Source: Setophaga petechia
Lineage: Eukaryota; Chordata; Aves; Passeriformes; Parulidae
Length of the DNA stretch: 64,000 nt
Direction of reading: 5' to 3'
Assembly (NCBI GenBank): GCA_024362935.1
Contig: JANCRA010000028.1
Coordinates: 2,826,501-2,890,500 of the forward strand
A program made the translations under genes and the position numbers. Of the stretch, positions 12,766-24,100 are shown piece after piece (the stretch's first letter is position 1; every line of letters begins with the position of its first letter). Under the pieces are notes generated by a model. The model was not told where the DNA came from. It ran no database searches and worked only from the letters and a program-made list of their open reading frames with translations.

Positions 12766-14135
12766 CACATGACACTTATTAAGGTCACCGTGAGAAAGCT
12801 GAATCAGGCCTACATTTAGATCCCTATTTTATCAAAACCCAACATGTAGAAGTGGATTCAGAGCTGGTAGCACAGAGATCCAGCCACCCAGCACCCAGGA
12901 GTCAGCATCTGGATGCAAACACCATTGGCATCTTCATCCCAATACTCCAAATTGGAGATCTTATGATTTTACATAAACAAAGCAGCAGTAGAGAAGCTGA
13001 AGACAAAGCAGCTGAAAGACAGTCCTGTTTGATAGGTGTCACTGTCAGAATCTTTGAGAGGTGTCAGGCAAGCCAACACACAGTCTATCCATCATGAGAG
13101 TCTCTTTGGATTGACTGACAGATCATACAAAGCACTTGCAGTTAACTTGAGCCTAAAATATCATCAGTGATTCTTAAAACTCACCTACTACAGTCTGCCT
13201 TGCTTAGCATTGCTAATGGTTTTAGAGAACCAAATACTTGTAAATATGTAAGTATATACTTACATACTTGCCCCTGATATCCAAATGAAATTGTAATTTG
13301 AATGCAGTATCTGACTGTATCTGAAAGGCCAAAGCAGACAGGTTGGGGTCAATTATCAGAAATACACCAATAATTTTATTTACTTTTTTAGGTCTGAGAT
13401 GTAGGAAGCTTCTTGGGGCAAAAGAGGCAGGAAATTAGTCAGATGGATTTGGGGGTTGCATGTTTTCTTCCATAATCCCAATAATCAGCATATCCATTGC
13501 CCTGACATGTGGTTTTCAAATGTTCACTGAACACACAAATCAGTTTTCTCACATGTTGCAACCCAAACAAGCCTTTCTGTCACAACCCACTCCAGCAAAA
13601 ACCTGTGAGTCCAGCAAAAGCCAGAGTTGAAGGATCATGTTCAGAAAGCTCACCAGGAGCTGCTAGGCTGTCCTGCAGCCACCCAGAGTAAATTCAGATA
13701 TTTAGAATTCAGGGAATGCCATGAAGCTATTTATGGGAATAAATAGGACCAGATCTCAGATGAGAAAATTAAATTACATTTTAATTGAGGAGCCTCTGCC
13801 ATGATCTTCCAAAATCATGGTGGGAGGAGGGGAACTCGAATTGCCTTTAGAAAGCCTCAGTTCTTGGAAAATTTTGAGCTGGGCTCTGAGATTTAAGCCC
13901 AGCTACCAGTGCTCCAACTGGACAGTTCAAAACAAAGAGACACTCAAACCACCAGCCCTGAGACTCTACTCCAAGAGCTTTATTCTTACACATGGCTCAG
14001 CTGAAGCCAAATCCCACACTGTTATCAGCAGCCCTCACAAGGTTTTGCTGTTTTGCTGAATCACCCTTTAGGCTCTCCCTCCACCCCACCAGGCAGTGCC
14101 CCAGAGGCACATTTGGGGCTCAGCTCTGCACAGCA
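12766..14135. other. Non-coding DNA, no gene recognised
   Basis: It includes the perfect palindrome at 13245-13266. No coding exon or transposon could be supported; short frames are featureless. Confidence 0.5.
13245..13266. repeat. Perfect 22-bp AT-rich palindrome
   Basis: The arms TATGTAAGTAT and ATACTTACATA are exact reverse complements with no spacer. Partial complementarity continues just outside (taaa / ctt). Such a site could extrude a short cruciform or bind a dimeric factor; no function is claimed. Confidence 0.95.
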
Positions 14136-14334
14136 GCACCCCCAGCAGTGCCTGACTGCCAAACAAAGCCAACCCCACTGATCCCCCTCTGCCAGTGCTG
14201 CACAGAGCTCTGGACACACTCTGAGCTCCTGGGACAGCACCCCCAGCAGTGCCTGACTGCCAAACAACACCAACCCCACTGATCCCCCTGCCAGGGCTGC
14301 ACAGAGCTCTGGGCACACTCTGAGCTCCTGGGAC
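14136..14334. repeat. Tandem duplication of a ~101-bp unit
   Basis: Two consecutive copies begin with 'gcacccccagcagtgcctga' at 14136 and 14237 and end with 'ctgagctcctgggaca'. The second copy lacks about 3 bp (ccctgcc versus ccctctgcc) and carries a handful of substitutions. The minus-strand frame of 170 codons (14120-14632) crosses both copies and is explained by the duplication. Confidence 0.9.
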
Positions 14335-14656
14335 AGGCTCTCAGCTCCCTGCTGGATGGTTTGGGCTCCTCACAGAGCTCAGTGTGCTGGGCTGCCTGAG
14401 CACACCTGGGGCTCGTTTTGCAAGGGTTGCTGCAAAGCACAGGGAGGGAGGGCTGTGCACAGCCAGGGCAGCTTAACCCTTCACTGCCAGCAACCTCCCT
14501 CACCTGAGACAAACCTCTTCTCTCACAGGTGAACATTTCTTTTTTCCCTCCCTTAATAAAACAGTGATAGGAACCAATTTTGCTCTGATAAGAACCAATT
14601 TTGCTGGCTGCTGAAGTGGAATCTGTGTGCACAGTGCAGACAGGGAATCAGTCAGT
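14335..14656. other. Non-coding spacer
   Basis: About 320 bp between the tandem duplication and the CR1 tail. A small direct repeat, 'gaaccaattttgct', occurs twice near 14572 and 14591. Nothing else was recognised. Confidence 0.5.
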
Positions 14657-15073
14657 CACAGATTCACAGAATGGTTTGGGTTGGGAGTGACCCTAAAGCC
14701 CACCCTGCTTCCCCCCTGCCATGGCAGGGACACCTCCCACTGTCCCAGGCTGCTCCCAGCCCTGTCCAGCCTGGCCTTGGGCACTGCCAGGGATCCAGGG
14801 GCAGCCACAGCTGCTCTGAGCACCCTGTACCAGGGCCTCACCCCCCTCTCTGGGAGGAATTTCTTCCCAATATCCCATCCAGCCCTGCCCTCTGGCAGTG
14901 GGAAGCCATTCCCTGTGTCCTGTCACTTCAGGCTCATGTAAAAATTCTCTCACCTTTCTTGCAGGCTCCCTTAAGGCACTGGAAGGCAAAAATTAGGTCA
15001 CCCTGAAGCTTCTCTTCTCCAGGCTGAACAATCCCAAATCTCTCAGCCTTTCCTCCTAGCAGAGGAACTCAGG
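14657..15073 (-). mobile_element. CR1 LINE 3' end (about 415 bp)
   Basis: The plus strand opens with two CR1 terminal octamers in reverse complement (CACAGATT, CACAGAAT). It then follows the familiar reverse-complement CR1 tail: 'atggtttgggttgggagtga', 'ccatggcagggacacctccc', 'ggaatttcttcccaatatcc' and 'tctccaggctgaacaatccc'. The element lies on the minus strand and covers only the 3' untranslated and end-of-ORF2 region. It is a 5'-truncated dead copy. Confidence 0.93.
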
Positions 15074-18000
15074 AATAAAACACCTACGTGTCACTCAGTG
15101 AAGCAAAGCACACACCAAATCTTGCTAAATCTTTCTCAGATCCAGCTGTAAACCCAGCTTGTAGCAAATCTGTGCTAAATCCCAACCCCTCCCCTGATCC
15201 CTTGTCTCCATAGGAATTCCAGCAGCTGAAAGCAGGTGAGGAACCCTCACCTGCCCTGTGAGGGCCAACCAGAGCCATCAGTGGGGCAGCACAGCACCCT
15301 GGGGTCCCCCAGCACACAAACCCAGCCCCTGCCCTGCCAGCATGGCAGCTGCCATGGCCAAGGCCATTTGCACCCCTCAGCACCTGCTGGGCAGGGGAGG
15401 ACACAGGGGCTGCTCTCAGTCCAACAGAGTCAAGAGGATTCTTCTGCTTTGGATGAACAGATTTGGGCTCAGCTGTTAGACAGCTCAAAACAATATCAAT
15501 AATTCCAGGTGCAGCTAAGCATGGTCCTGAGCTACTGAGGGGTGTCAAAGGCCTGCTCTGAAGAGCACAGCAGCTTCCTGTCCCTGGGAGGCCACGGGGC
15601 AGATGTGAACCCACAGTGCCCCAGCAGGGTCTGTTTTACTGTGCTCCAGAAAGATTAAAGCAAGTTGCCTGAGGGGACTCAGTAGGTGACCAGTGGTGTC
15701 AGGCAAGCTCAGCTGTGCCCCTTCCTTCCCTTGCCTGAGAAGCCCAAGACACACAGGTTGCCATGCCAGGAGCAAGGCCAGAATTAAACATCCCTGTGTG
15801 CTTCTGAATCAAAAGGCACAGAGAGCCCCTCTCTTGTTACTTGGCCTTGTTTTACTCAGGGCCCTTTGTAGGATTTCTCAGAAGATTTAAAACAAAAAAC
15901 GTTCACTGAACTTTCTTTTTCCACTGTCTCTTCTGCATTTAATTTAAAGGTTTACCTCTTTGTATTTCAAATGGAATTTGAAATGAACATGACTGTATTT
16001 AATTCCTTGTTATTACACTGGGAACATCAAGGGACATCTCTGCAGCTGTTGGAGCAGGTTTGCTGCAAGTCAGCCAGCACGGGCTCCTAAAGCCCACAGC
16101 AGCCACCCAGGGCTCCTGCTCAGCACAAGAGAAGGATCTGGAGATGTGGGTGCTGGAAGGAGGGGAGGGAGATGGGACACAGAGTTGCAGATGTTGCAAA
16201 GCAGCATTTTAATCTTTTTCATTGTCAAAACTGGTACTCACCATCATTTCCTTGGTTTCCTAACCAAGACAGATCTCACACATTTGGGTACCTCATGCTC
16301 TGCCTCTCCTCCACATCCACCTGAGCCAAACCATCCCCATTCCACCAACAGGGCAGTGCCAGACACATCCTGGGCTTCCCAATGAGCATCACAACTCTGC
16401 TTCCTCAAAAAAATTTGTCCCTTTGGAACAAATGTGATGTGCAGGAAATGAGGAAACCCAAATCCAGTCATCACTTATGACAAAACCCTGCCAGGCTCCA
16501 AGAGCAGCCTGGGCTGGCTGAGAGACAATTCTTGCAGCTTAAGTGATTATTTTTATTTGTTCTCTGACCATCTCCTCACCATATCCAAACTGCAATAGGC
16601 AATGGCCAGTTGCCCATGCCAGTGCCACTGGCTAACACTCCTCAGAGCTCTAATTACTGCCAGTGCTGGAAAAGGGCTGGCAAATCTGATCCTGGCAAAC
16701 ACTGGGGTACATCAGCCTGAGCTTTGTGCTGCTCCTCAGTGCCCTGCCTGGGGATTTCTGCTGGTTTTGTACACAGGGTTATGGCAGCACATGCCTCAGC
16801 TGTGCACTGAGGATTCCTCCTGCTCAGGCTGTGACAGCTTTTACAGCTCACTGGTGCTGCCCTCACAGGCCACTTCATTTTCCTCCATAAATAATCCCAC
16901 CACTGCAGCACTGAGGGCCACAGCATGGACAGGACAGGGTATCCCCTCTCAGGAGTAAAAAAGTTCTGCTTGGAGATGAAATTCAGGCTCAAGAGTCACC
17001 TCAGCAACAAAGTTTGCCTGGGTGTTTCAATTTCCAAACAGTGTTTGGATTTTTATAAGTTGGTCTTGTAAGAGGGTGACTCTGTCTTGTTCACCTGGCA
17101 GAAGAGCTGCATACATTTTAGACACTGAAAAGCCACATACAGGTACCTTTCTTCATTTACATACATAAATAAAACATACCAGAAATTGAAAAGTAAAATA
17201 TATATGTAGACTTTTTCCTGCAGAGTTTATTTTTAAATGTAAGAGTCCTTTTGCTTTCTTAACACTAGAATGCAGAACCACATCTAGGACCTTTAGGGTT
17301 AGAGGAAGCACTAAAAAAGCCACGAGTAATAAACCCAAATCCATAAAAACATGGGTGCTTGAGTGCTCAGATGCTGAGCTAGTAACAAACATTCCTGCTG
17401 ACTGTGACTCCACAAGTCCACTGGACACAGAACACACAGGCAGGGTTACCCACAGAGATCTCCCTCCCACCCTGCTCAGTGGGATGCAATATCCACAGGG
17501 ACAGTGCCCATCTGAAGCTGTTCAGGTTCTGGGGGAACACAAACACCTCACTCACCTTTCTTTGCAGAACACCCCCAGGAATTCAAATGCCTTTGATGAC
17601 CAGCACTCATTTGCTGTAATTAGGGAAAACACCAGCTCCTTCCAAAAATTTCTACAGATCACACCCTGTGAACTGAGAATCACAGGCAAAAAGAAAATCT
17701 GTGATGTGGTTTGAAAACAACACTCAGATCAACCAAATCCCTTCACCAGAAACCTTCCTCTCTCCCTCCAGCTTGACTAAAGGCTCTTCACACTTTAGAA
17801 GACTGGGACTGAAGTGAGAAATATAGTGAGCTTTAGTCTATTCTTAATATTTCTAGTTTTTGGGCTTTGGACCTCACTGTCTTTAGACAGTGGGTGCTGA
17901 TAGTTGGTATATCTGTAATAGGTGTTTGCTTTATATGTTCATTGGATGTTATCTAAGTAGGCATTTTAACACAAGTATACTTATATCAGCTATTTCATTA

Positions 18001-18419
18001 AACTTAATTAATTAACAGAAATAAAAACGACATCTTTATAACAAAGCTACTTTAACACTACACAAATAAAATTTCTTTTGATATTTGCAAAAAGCCAATA
18101 TTGTAATATGTATCTATAACCCACAGCTCTAGGAAAGGAAAATACAGAAAGAAGAGCAACAGCAACAGCACCTCACTCTGTGAGGTGGGGAGTCACCTCA
18201 CCCAAAATGTGACACCTGATCACCCACATTTTCAGCCCAGCCATCATTAGCTGCAAAGGAATGCCATAAATGAAATGTAACTTCAGAGGTGGCACTGAAA
18301 GACAGCCTGGACTAGGAGGCTGAGTTTAACCCCCTCCCCTGTGACACAGACTGTAGGGCTGCATCTGGGCCCAGGGGAGGACAAGCAAGTCCTGATGTCA
18401 AGGGGAAGAAGGGAAAGAG
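15074..18419. other. Non-coding DNA, no gene recognised
   Basis: The 176-codon minus-strand frame (15084-15614) and 118-codon plus-strand frame (16602-16958) show no family resemblance. A small perfect hairpin, CACTGTCT-tt-AGACAGTG, lies at 17875-17892 in an AT-rich block (17810-18120) with several TTAATTAA-like runs. No transposon was seen. Confidence 0.5.
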
Positions 18420-18580
18420 GCTGAAGTGATTATGCAAATCAAACTTAAATTGAAATTTCAGCCTAACCTGCTGGGAAGAAACTCACAAACTAGGGCAATT
18501 AGAAGAAGCAATTATTACTGGATATAAATAAGAGAGATAATTTCATTTCTCATTGAAGCTATAAGGGCTTTGGGACCTCA
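18420..18580. promoter_or_regulatory. Candidate regulatory block with perfect octamer site
   Basis: ATGCAAAT (18432-18439) is a perfect POU octamer. It is followed by AATT/TTAAAT-rich sequence and 'gcaattagaagaagcaatta', which carries two CAATTA homeodomain-like cores. The block lacks repeats. The regulatory role is inferred from motif content only. Confidence 0.3.
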
Positions 18581-18949
18581 GCGATGGAGCCAGAGAAGTT
18601 TCCAGTAACACAGGGGGTGGCTGCTGCTCCTCCTCTACAGTAATGGCACGTGTCTTATTCCCACAAGGAGGGATAAACCAGCCCATCTGCCTTCACCACG
18701 GGGCACAGTTTTACCTTTGTGGCCCCAGAGGCCCCAGCTGAGATGTTCAACATATGCTGCTGCTGCCACGCCAAATCACTGGGACAAAAACCCCAAAACA
18801 AGCCCCCTTCTTGGCACCATCTAATATTCAGGGAAATGGACTGGATGGGGAATTTAAGATGACTGAAGGTTTCATGCAGTCCCTCGTGAGAAATTATGAC
18901 CTATTTCCTTCCTTTGATTGTATATCCTTCCTGAACTGACTTTTGGATC

Positions 18950-19290
18950 ATTCAATATTAAAAATGCATTGCCCTATAAATAGGCAGGGTAAAGAAACAT
19001 TCCTTGCACTTTAAATCACTGTGCTCGAGATTACATTCAAGCCTTATTACTCTAAAGAGACCTGGGATCTTCTTCTAAATGACTGAATTGGGGCAGACAT
19101 TTTTCTGACAAGATCCTAAAAGTATTCAAGTCCATCCAGGCAGCAACGTCTGGCTTTTGTTTGAAAGAAGAGATTTCTTGTTCTCAGCAATGCTAGAAAA
19201 GCAATGTCATGTCATGTTTACTACTTCCCCTCTATTGACTTCTGCAGCTGGTGAATTTTTTATGACAGAAATTACAAATATTTAGCCTGC
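18950..19290. promoter_or_regulatory. Candidate muscle-type element: MEF2 and MCAT sites
   Basis: CTATAAATAG (18974-18983) fits the MEF2 consensus exactly and also resembles a TATA box. CATTCC (18998-19003), the TEAD/MCAT core, follows 15 bp later. The surrounding 300 bp is repeat-free with a retained CpG ('cagcaacgtctgg'). The MEF2-MCAT pairing is common in cardiac and skeletal muscle enhancers, but without conservation or chromatin data this remains a hypothesis. Confidence 0.3.
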
Positions 19291-19630
19291 TGATGGCAGG
19301 ATGAGCCAAGTATTCCCAAGGCTCCTGCACACCAGAGTCCTTTGTTTCCTGGTTTCAGCTGCCCATGTTAGATCTGCTCACATCCTGGCATCTGCTGGCA
19401 CAGAGCTGGGAAGATGCACATCAGCCATCCGTGCCAGGGACTGAGGAGCTGCAGCACAGCCACTCCTGCCCTCCGTGTGTGTCCCCTGGCACATCATGGG
19501 GCACACCTGGCACACAGGGCAGGGAGGCTGGGACAGAGCAGGCCACAAGGGACAACACCTGCAGAGCCACAGTGCTGCTCACCCAGAGACTCCTGGGCTG
19601 CCTGGGTGTAGGAGTGTCAGGGGTGGGACA
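19291..19630. other. Non-coding spacer
   Basis: GC-richer sequence leading into the ERV fragment. The part next to 19630 may still be diverged ERV sequence, because the partner copy beyond 43434 is similar in composition. The open frame at 19365-19772 runs into the ERV and is not a gene. Confidence 0.45.
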
Positions 19631-20212
19631 GTGGGGATGGACAGAGAGCAGAGATCTCTGCAGCCAGGGCAGGAACTTGGGGTTCATTGCAAAGGGCCTG
19701 GGGCAGGGCCCTGCTGGGAGCTGCAGCCACAGCTCAGAGCAGGCTGAGAGAAGAGAGGGGGAGAGAGGGTGAGAGGGTGAGACAGCAAAAGGGGTAAGAG
19801 AGCGAGGTTCCCATTACAATACAATAAATCTTCTTCTGTGTTGAATATTCTCATTCTCACTAACCAATCTAGTACAAGATACAGATCCTATAGCATTTCC
19901 ATACAGCCTGTAAGAATCATTACATTACCATACTGTGTTACACTTTAAACCCTAAAAACTCCTCTTTGGGCCCTTCTGCCAAGCTGTAGGGTCTGCTCTG
20001 ACCCTTGGGCCTGTCTGCAAGCAGAGGGTGTTGTTCCATCCAAAGGGGATCACCTTCAGCTGGCCACACCATTGTTTTCCAGTTGTTCAGTAACTGAGGT
20101 ATCTCAGAACTTGCTTTCATTTCAATCTCACTTATAGTTTCTATATTCTCAAAATCTTTTGCTAGACAACCATATTTATAAGGTTCTCCTGTTTCTTCTT
20201 CTTCTTCCCCAA
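19631..20212 (-). mobile_element. ERV fragment: short internal frame plus LTR-like segment
   Basis: The reverse complement of this block is nearly identical to 42862-43434. In its own orientation it starts with a purine-rich GAA run. It then encodes a frame of roughly 90 codons ending in a stop, directly followed by TGTAACACAG (19933-19942 read in reverse), a sequence with the TG start expected of an LTR. The homology between the two copies stops at 'ccatcccca', about 310 bp later, so this stretch may be an LTR of ~310 bp. I recognise the family as retroviral by organisation only. The product of the short frame is not identified. The two copies are in opposite orientation and 23 kb apart. Confidence 0.6.
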
Positions 20213-20994
20213 AACCTGGGGATCCCCACCCAGCCAAAACAGGTCAAGCTGCAAATCCCCACCCTGGAGATGCCTCAGAACAGGTAAGAGCACCAGCTGC
20301 AGGGTGCCAATAGTGCCTGTGGGTTTCACATCTCCCTGGGCTCCTCCAGCACAGAACACCCCCCATGCAAGTGCTGAGTTTCAGTTTAAGTAAATGTCAT
20401 AAAACAGAAGTTCTCAGGATTTTGTTAGGAATGTTCTCTTTTTGCCCACATACTCTCTGCACGAGGCACCACACCATATGAGTTGAGCAACTATTATTTT
20501 TAATTCCTCCACGACAGCTGTTGTTTATAACTAATTGAAACACTTTTTGTCTAGATAAAAATATCTGTGATTTGCATTGCAGGGAGAGCATCCCCCACAC
20601 TGGCACAGAGGCCATGGCTGCACTAGGCTCTGGAAATGTGACCACAGGGAGAATTAACATTTCTGAAAAGGCTTCAATCAGGCAGCCCTGGCAGCAGAGG
20701 TACAGGGGCTGAGGAGATGGAGCTGAGAGCCCAGTGAGGGCACAGGTTGGTGGTGCCCACAGCCACCCAGGCTGCAGCTTGTGCCAGTGCATTGTCACTG
20801 TCACCAGCACCCAGCTCAGAGCAGTGTGAGGTGGCCATTCCAGCATCCCCTGGGCTGCAACATGTGATGGAGGAGCTTTTCAGGGCCTTCACCTCTAACA
20901 GAGGGTGTGGAGCTGACAGGGACAGGCCCCAGAGGAGCAGAGCACCAGGACAAGCTCATTCCAACAGAGACACTGCAATACCCGAAAACAATTT
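20213..20994. other. Non-coding DNA between ERV and CR1 fragments
   Basis: No gene was recognised. An ATTTGCAT octamer occurs near 20571. The minus-strand frame 20397-20846 (149 codons) has no recognisable product. Confidence 0.45.
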
Positions 20995-21180
20995 TCACCA
21001 TGACAGTAATCCTGCACTGGGAGGCCAAGGAATTGGCACCCTGGATGTGTTCAGAACTCACAGGGGATGACCCTGAGCAAGCCAATCTAAACTTGAGCTT
21101 GGCTTTCTTTGAGGAGAAGGGCTGGACCAAAGGACTTGGATCAAAGTCCCTTCTAACCCTCACTATTCAGTGATTCAAAT
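20995..21180 (+). mobile_element. CR1 LINE 3' tail fragment
   Basis: The block carries the plus-strand CR1 3' arrangement: 'gcactgggaggccaaggaat', then 'gggctggaccaaaggacttg' and 'tcccttctaaccctcactat', ending in degenerate octamers (ATTCAGTG, ATTCAAAT). It is diverged and 5'-truncated. Orientation is opposite to the tails at 12.6 and 14.7 kb. Confidence 0.75.
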
Positions 21181-24100
21181 CATGCTTCAGCTCAACCTCA
21201 GACATGTCAAAATTATCAAATTGTAGTTTTGGTAATGAAACACTTTGACACAGGAAAGCAGGGGGCTCAGACCATACTAAATAGCAGCTGCCCTTATTGA
21301 TTCAACAAATAATCATGTGTATCTAAATACACACATTTTAGAAATGTAAATAAATGCATTAGCTATGTATCAAATCACAGCACATTATGCCAGCTCAATA
21401 AAATGATCACTCAATAGACTATGAAATGCAAAAATAACATGGGAGAAAGGCATGCACATAAAACTACCCTGCAAAATTCCCCAGCTAAATTCTGACATTT
21501 TCTAGATCTACATATTTTTTATTTCCAAAATGTTTCTCCATGGAAATTATATGGGATCTGACACATTTTCCTAAACATTTTATTTATATCAAATACTTGG
21601 TTTCATTTTTAATCAAATAGGTTTTGGCAAAACATTTTTCCAGCTTTGCTTGTAACACCCTCCCTGCTCCTGCAAGGAAAAGGAAAATGCTCTGGGCTTT
21701 GCTGGCACCCATTTTGTCACTGCAAGAGCCATACATGGGATGTGTTTGTCCCATATATATGGGGCAGATGGAGCAGTAGCTACCCCAGAACAGAGACTTC
21801 AGGGACCACATCCAGGTGATGCTCCCACCTCTCACCCCGTGGCAGACACCAGAGCACTGCCAGAGCCAGCCTGGCTCCTGTGCAGCTCCCCAGAGGGCTG
21901 AGCACAGCTCAGGGACACTGGACTCATAAAAGATTTATCTACTCCATTTCCCTGCCAGCAGTTCATCTACATTATTGTACAAGCTGTACTGAATTACAGC
22001 ACAAGAGTGGAAAACACACCATGGCAGACGTGGAGCTGGGATATAAATCCATACGTTCCCCTGGAAGCCAAACTGCCATGCTGGTTTACACTGATGAGGC
22101 ATTTAGCCTGGACTTTCAATCCTAGTATCTCACTATTTTCCAAATTATCTAAGGGACAGAATCTGGTTACAGATGCAGTGTCCTATAGGCTGCAAATTGG
22201 AAAAGGGTGACATGTCAATGAAGATCTCTTCCAGCACTTTTGCCATACATAATCCTTTCAACTCTTTCCAGTGTTGGATTTTTTTAGGACTGAATGACTT
22301 GAGAAAACTCACAGTGTTTAAACCACTGCACACAAATAAATCACTGGGCTGTCTTCTCTTTCCCAACTCATTATATACAAATGTAATTTTTTAAAGAGAA
22401 AATCTCATCAGCCCAAGGATTCAGTGACTTAGAAACCAATTAAAGTGGTAAGAAGTGACCCAATGTCTGTTTCTCCCAAAGCCAGCCCCTGGCAGCACTG
22501 CAGCATCCCTGCACTCCGTGTCTGTGTGACAGCTTATTCCCTCTGACACTGAGATTCAGCACTGGATATAGCTCAAGTGGAGACAGGGGAGATCTGTCAG
22601 CCAGGCCAGCACCCCCAGCAAACCTCCCAGCTCCCAGGGCTGCAGCTGCAGCCTCACCCTCCTCAGGAAATGAAGGTGGCTGCAAACCCACACAGAGATG
22701 TGAGATACATCACAGTGAGAGCCATTATTTCTAAGAGAGGCTATGGTAAGCAACAGCCTTGTGTCTCAGTGACCCAGTGGGCAGAAAAATGATTTTATAC
22801 ATCTATACATATTTAACTCTGTCCAGGCACCTACATACATATGTAAATAAGCACCTTTTGCATGTGACATTTCCCCACAGAGGCTAACAAAGGACCTCTC
22901 CATCCTTCTGCCTCCCCCACCTCTGTGCTCTGGCCTCCCCCAGCTCCATCCTCCCCTTTCTGTTTGCCATCTGGTACCCATCAAAGGCAGTTAGACCATG
23001 ACACATGTGTGCTTACCAAATCCTTTAAACCTAACTAGAGCACTGTTTTGTTTCTTCCTCATCAGAAACCACAAGGAACCCTTATTCAGTACATCTGGAC
23101 CTTCTAATAGGCTAACAGCCTGGCTGTGCCAACTCTGCTTTCTGTCTGACTCCATCTTAATCATTCACAAATCACAAAAGGATTGGGAGAGGAGAGAGCC
23201 AGCACAGCAGCACCACAAGGATGGCAGCTGAGAACAAAACAGTGACCACAGATAATGTTGGGATGAGTGCTGGTGTGTAGTAAACCAGGATATAGAACAT
23301 TCTTATTTCTACCCATGTCCCAGTGCTCGAATTTATTGGTCCCTCATCTGGTGACTGGTGTTGCCAGCAAAGCTCCCAGGTTTGCAGTTTGCCCTGGAAA
23401 GGCAGCCTGATATTCCCTACATGAAGGTGCCACAAGGACAGCAAACTGCAGCTGGCTGCAGGAGCCTGTGCTCAGATGGGATGCTACATTCCCAGGGAAA
23501 TGGAAGGAAATGCACACAGCTCCTCCCAGCTTTAATCAGCATGCTCATTTAGTGCCCTGCTGGTAATGCCACTGACTTCATTGCAAAGGTTTCCACAATG
23601 AGCTTTCTCTTTACTCCAGCTACTCTTTTTAAAAACACCTTTCCAGGAATCTCAGCATGGTTTGGACTCTCAGCTTCAAAAAAAAAAAAAAGGATTTGTA
23701 AATATCAGAGAAGGACTTGAAAATGGAACCCAGTGACAGATTTAAAGCCCTCTCCTTCCTTCCTTCCTTCCCATATGGATAGTTATTAAAGTGGTATCAC
23801 ACCTTCATGTGGGGTCCAGCTCCTGAGTTCTACATTACAGGGATAGAAACACAGTCAATCCAAGAGCTGATCCCACAGATTACCTCCAGTTATCCCTCAG
23901 CCAGCAGGGAGAAAGAACCCCACCACTGCACAGCACAGTCAGGGCCATGCAGGAATACAGAACAAGGAGTAGCACTGCATTATCATTCACACTAAAAAGA
24001 GCCACAGGTTCTCCTCCCCTCCATTTGCTCCACTGCACCTTCAGCCCCTTGTACACACCACAGGAACTCATGGCCCAGATCAACCATTGAGCAACAACCT

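Noticed and set aside
14120..14632. 170-codon minus-strand frame
   Set aside because: Half of it is the 101-bp tandem duplication; the remainder is featureless.
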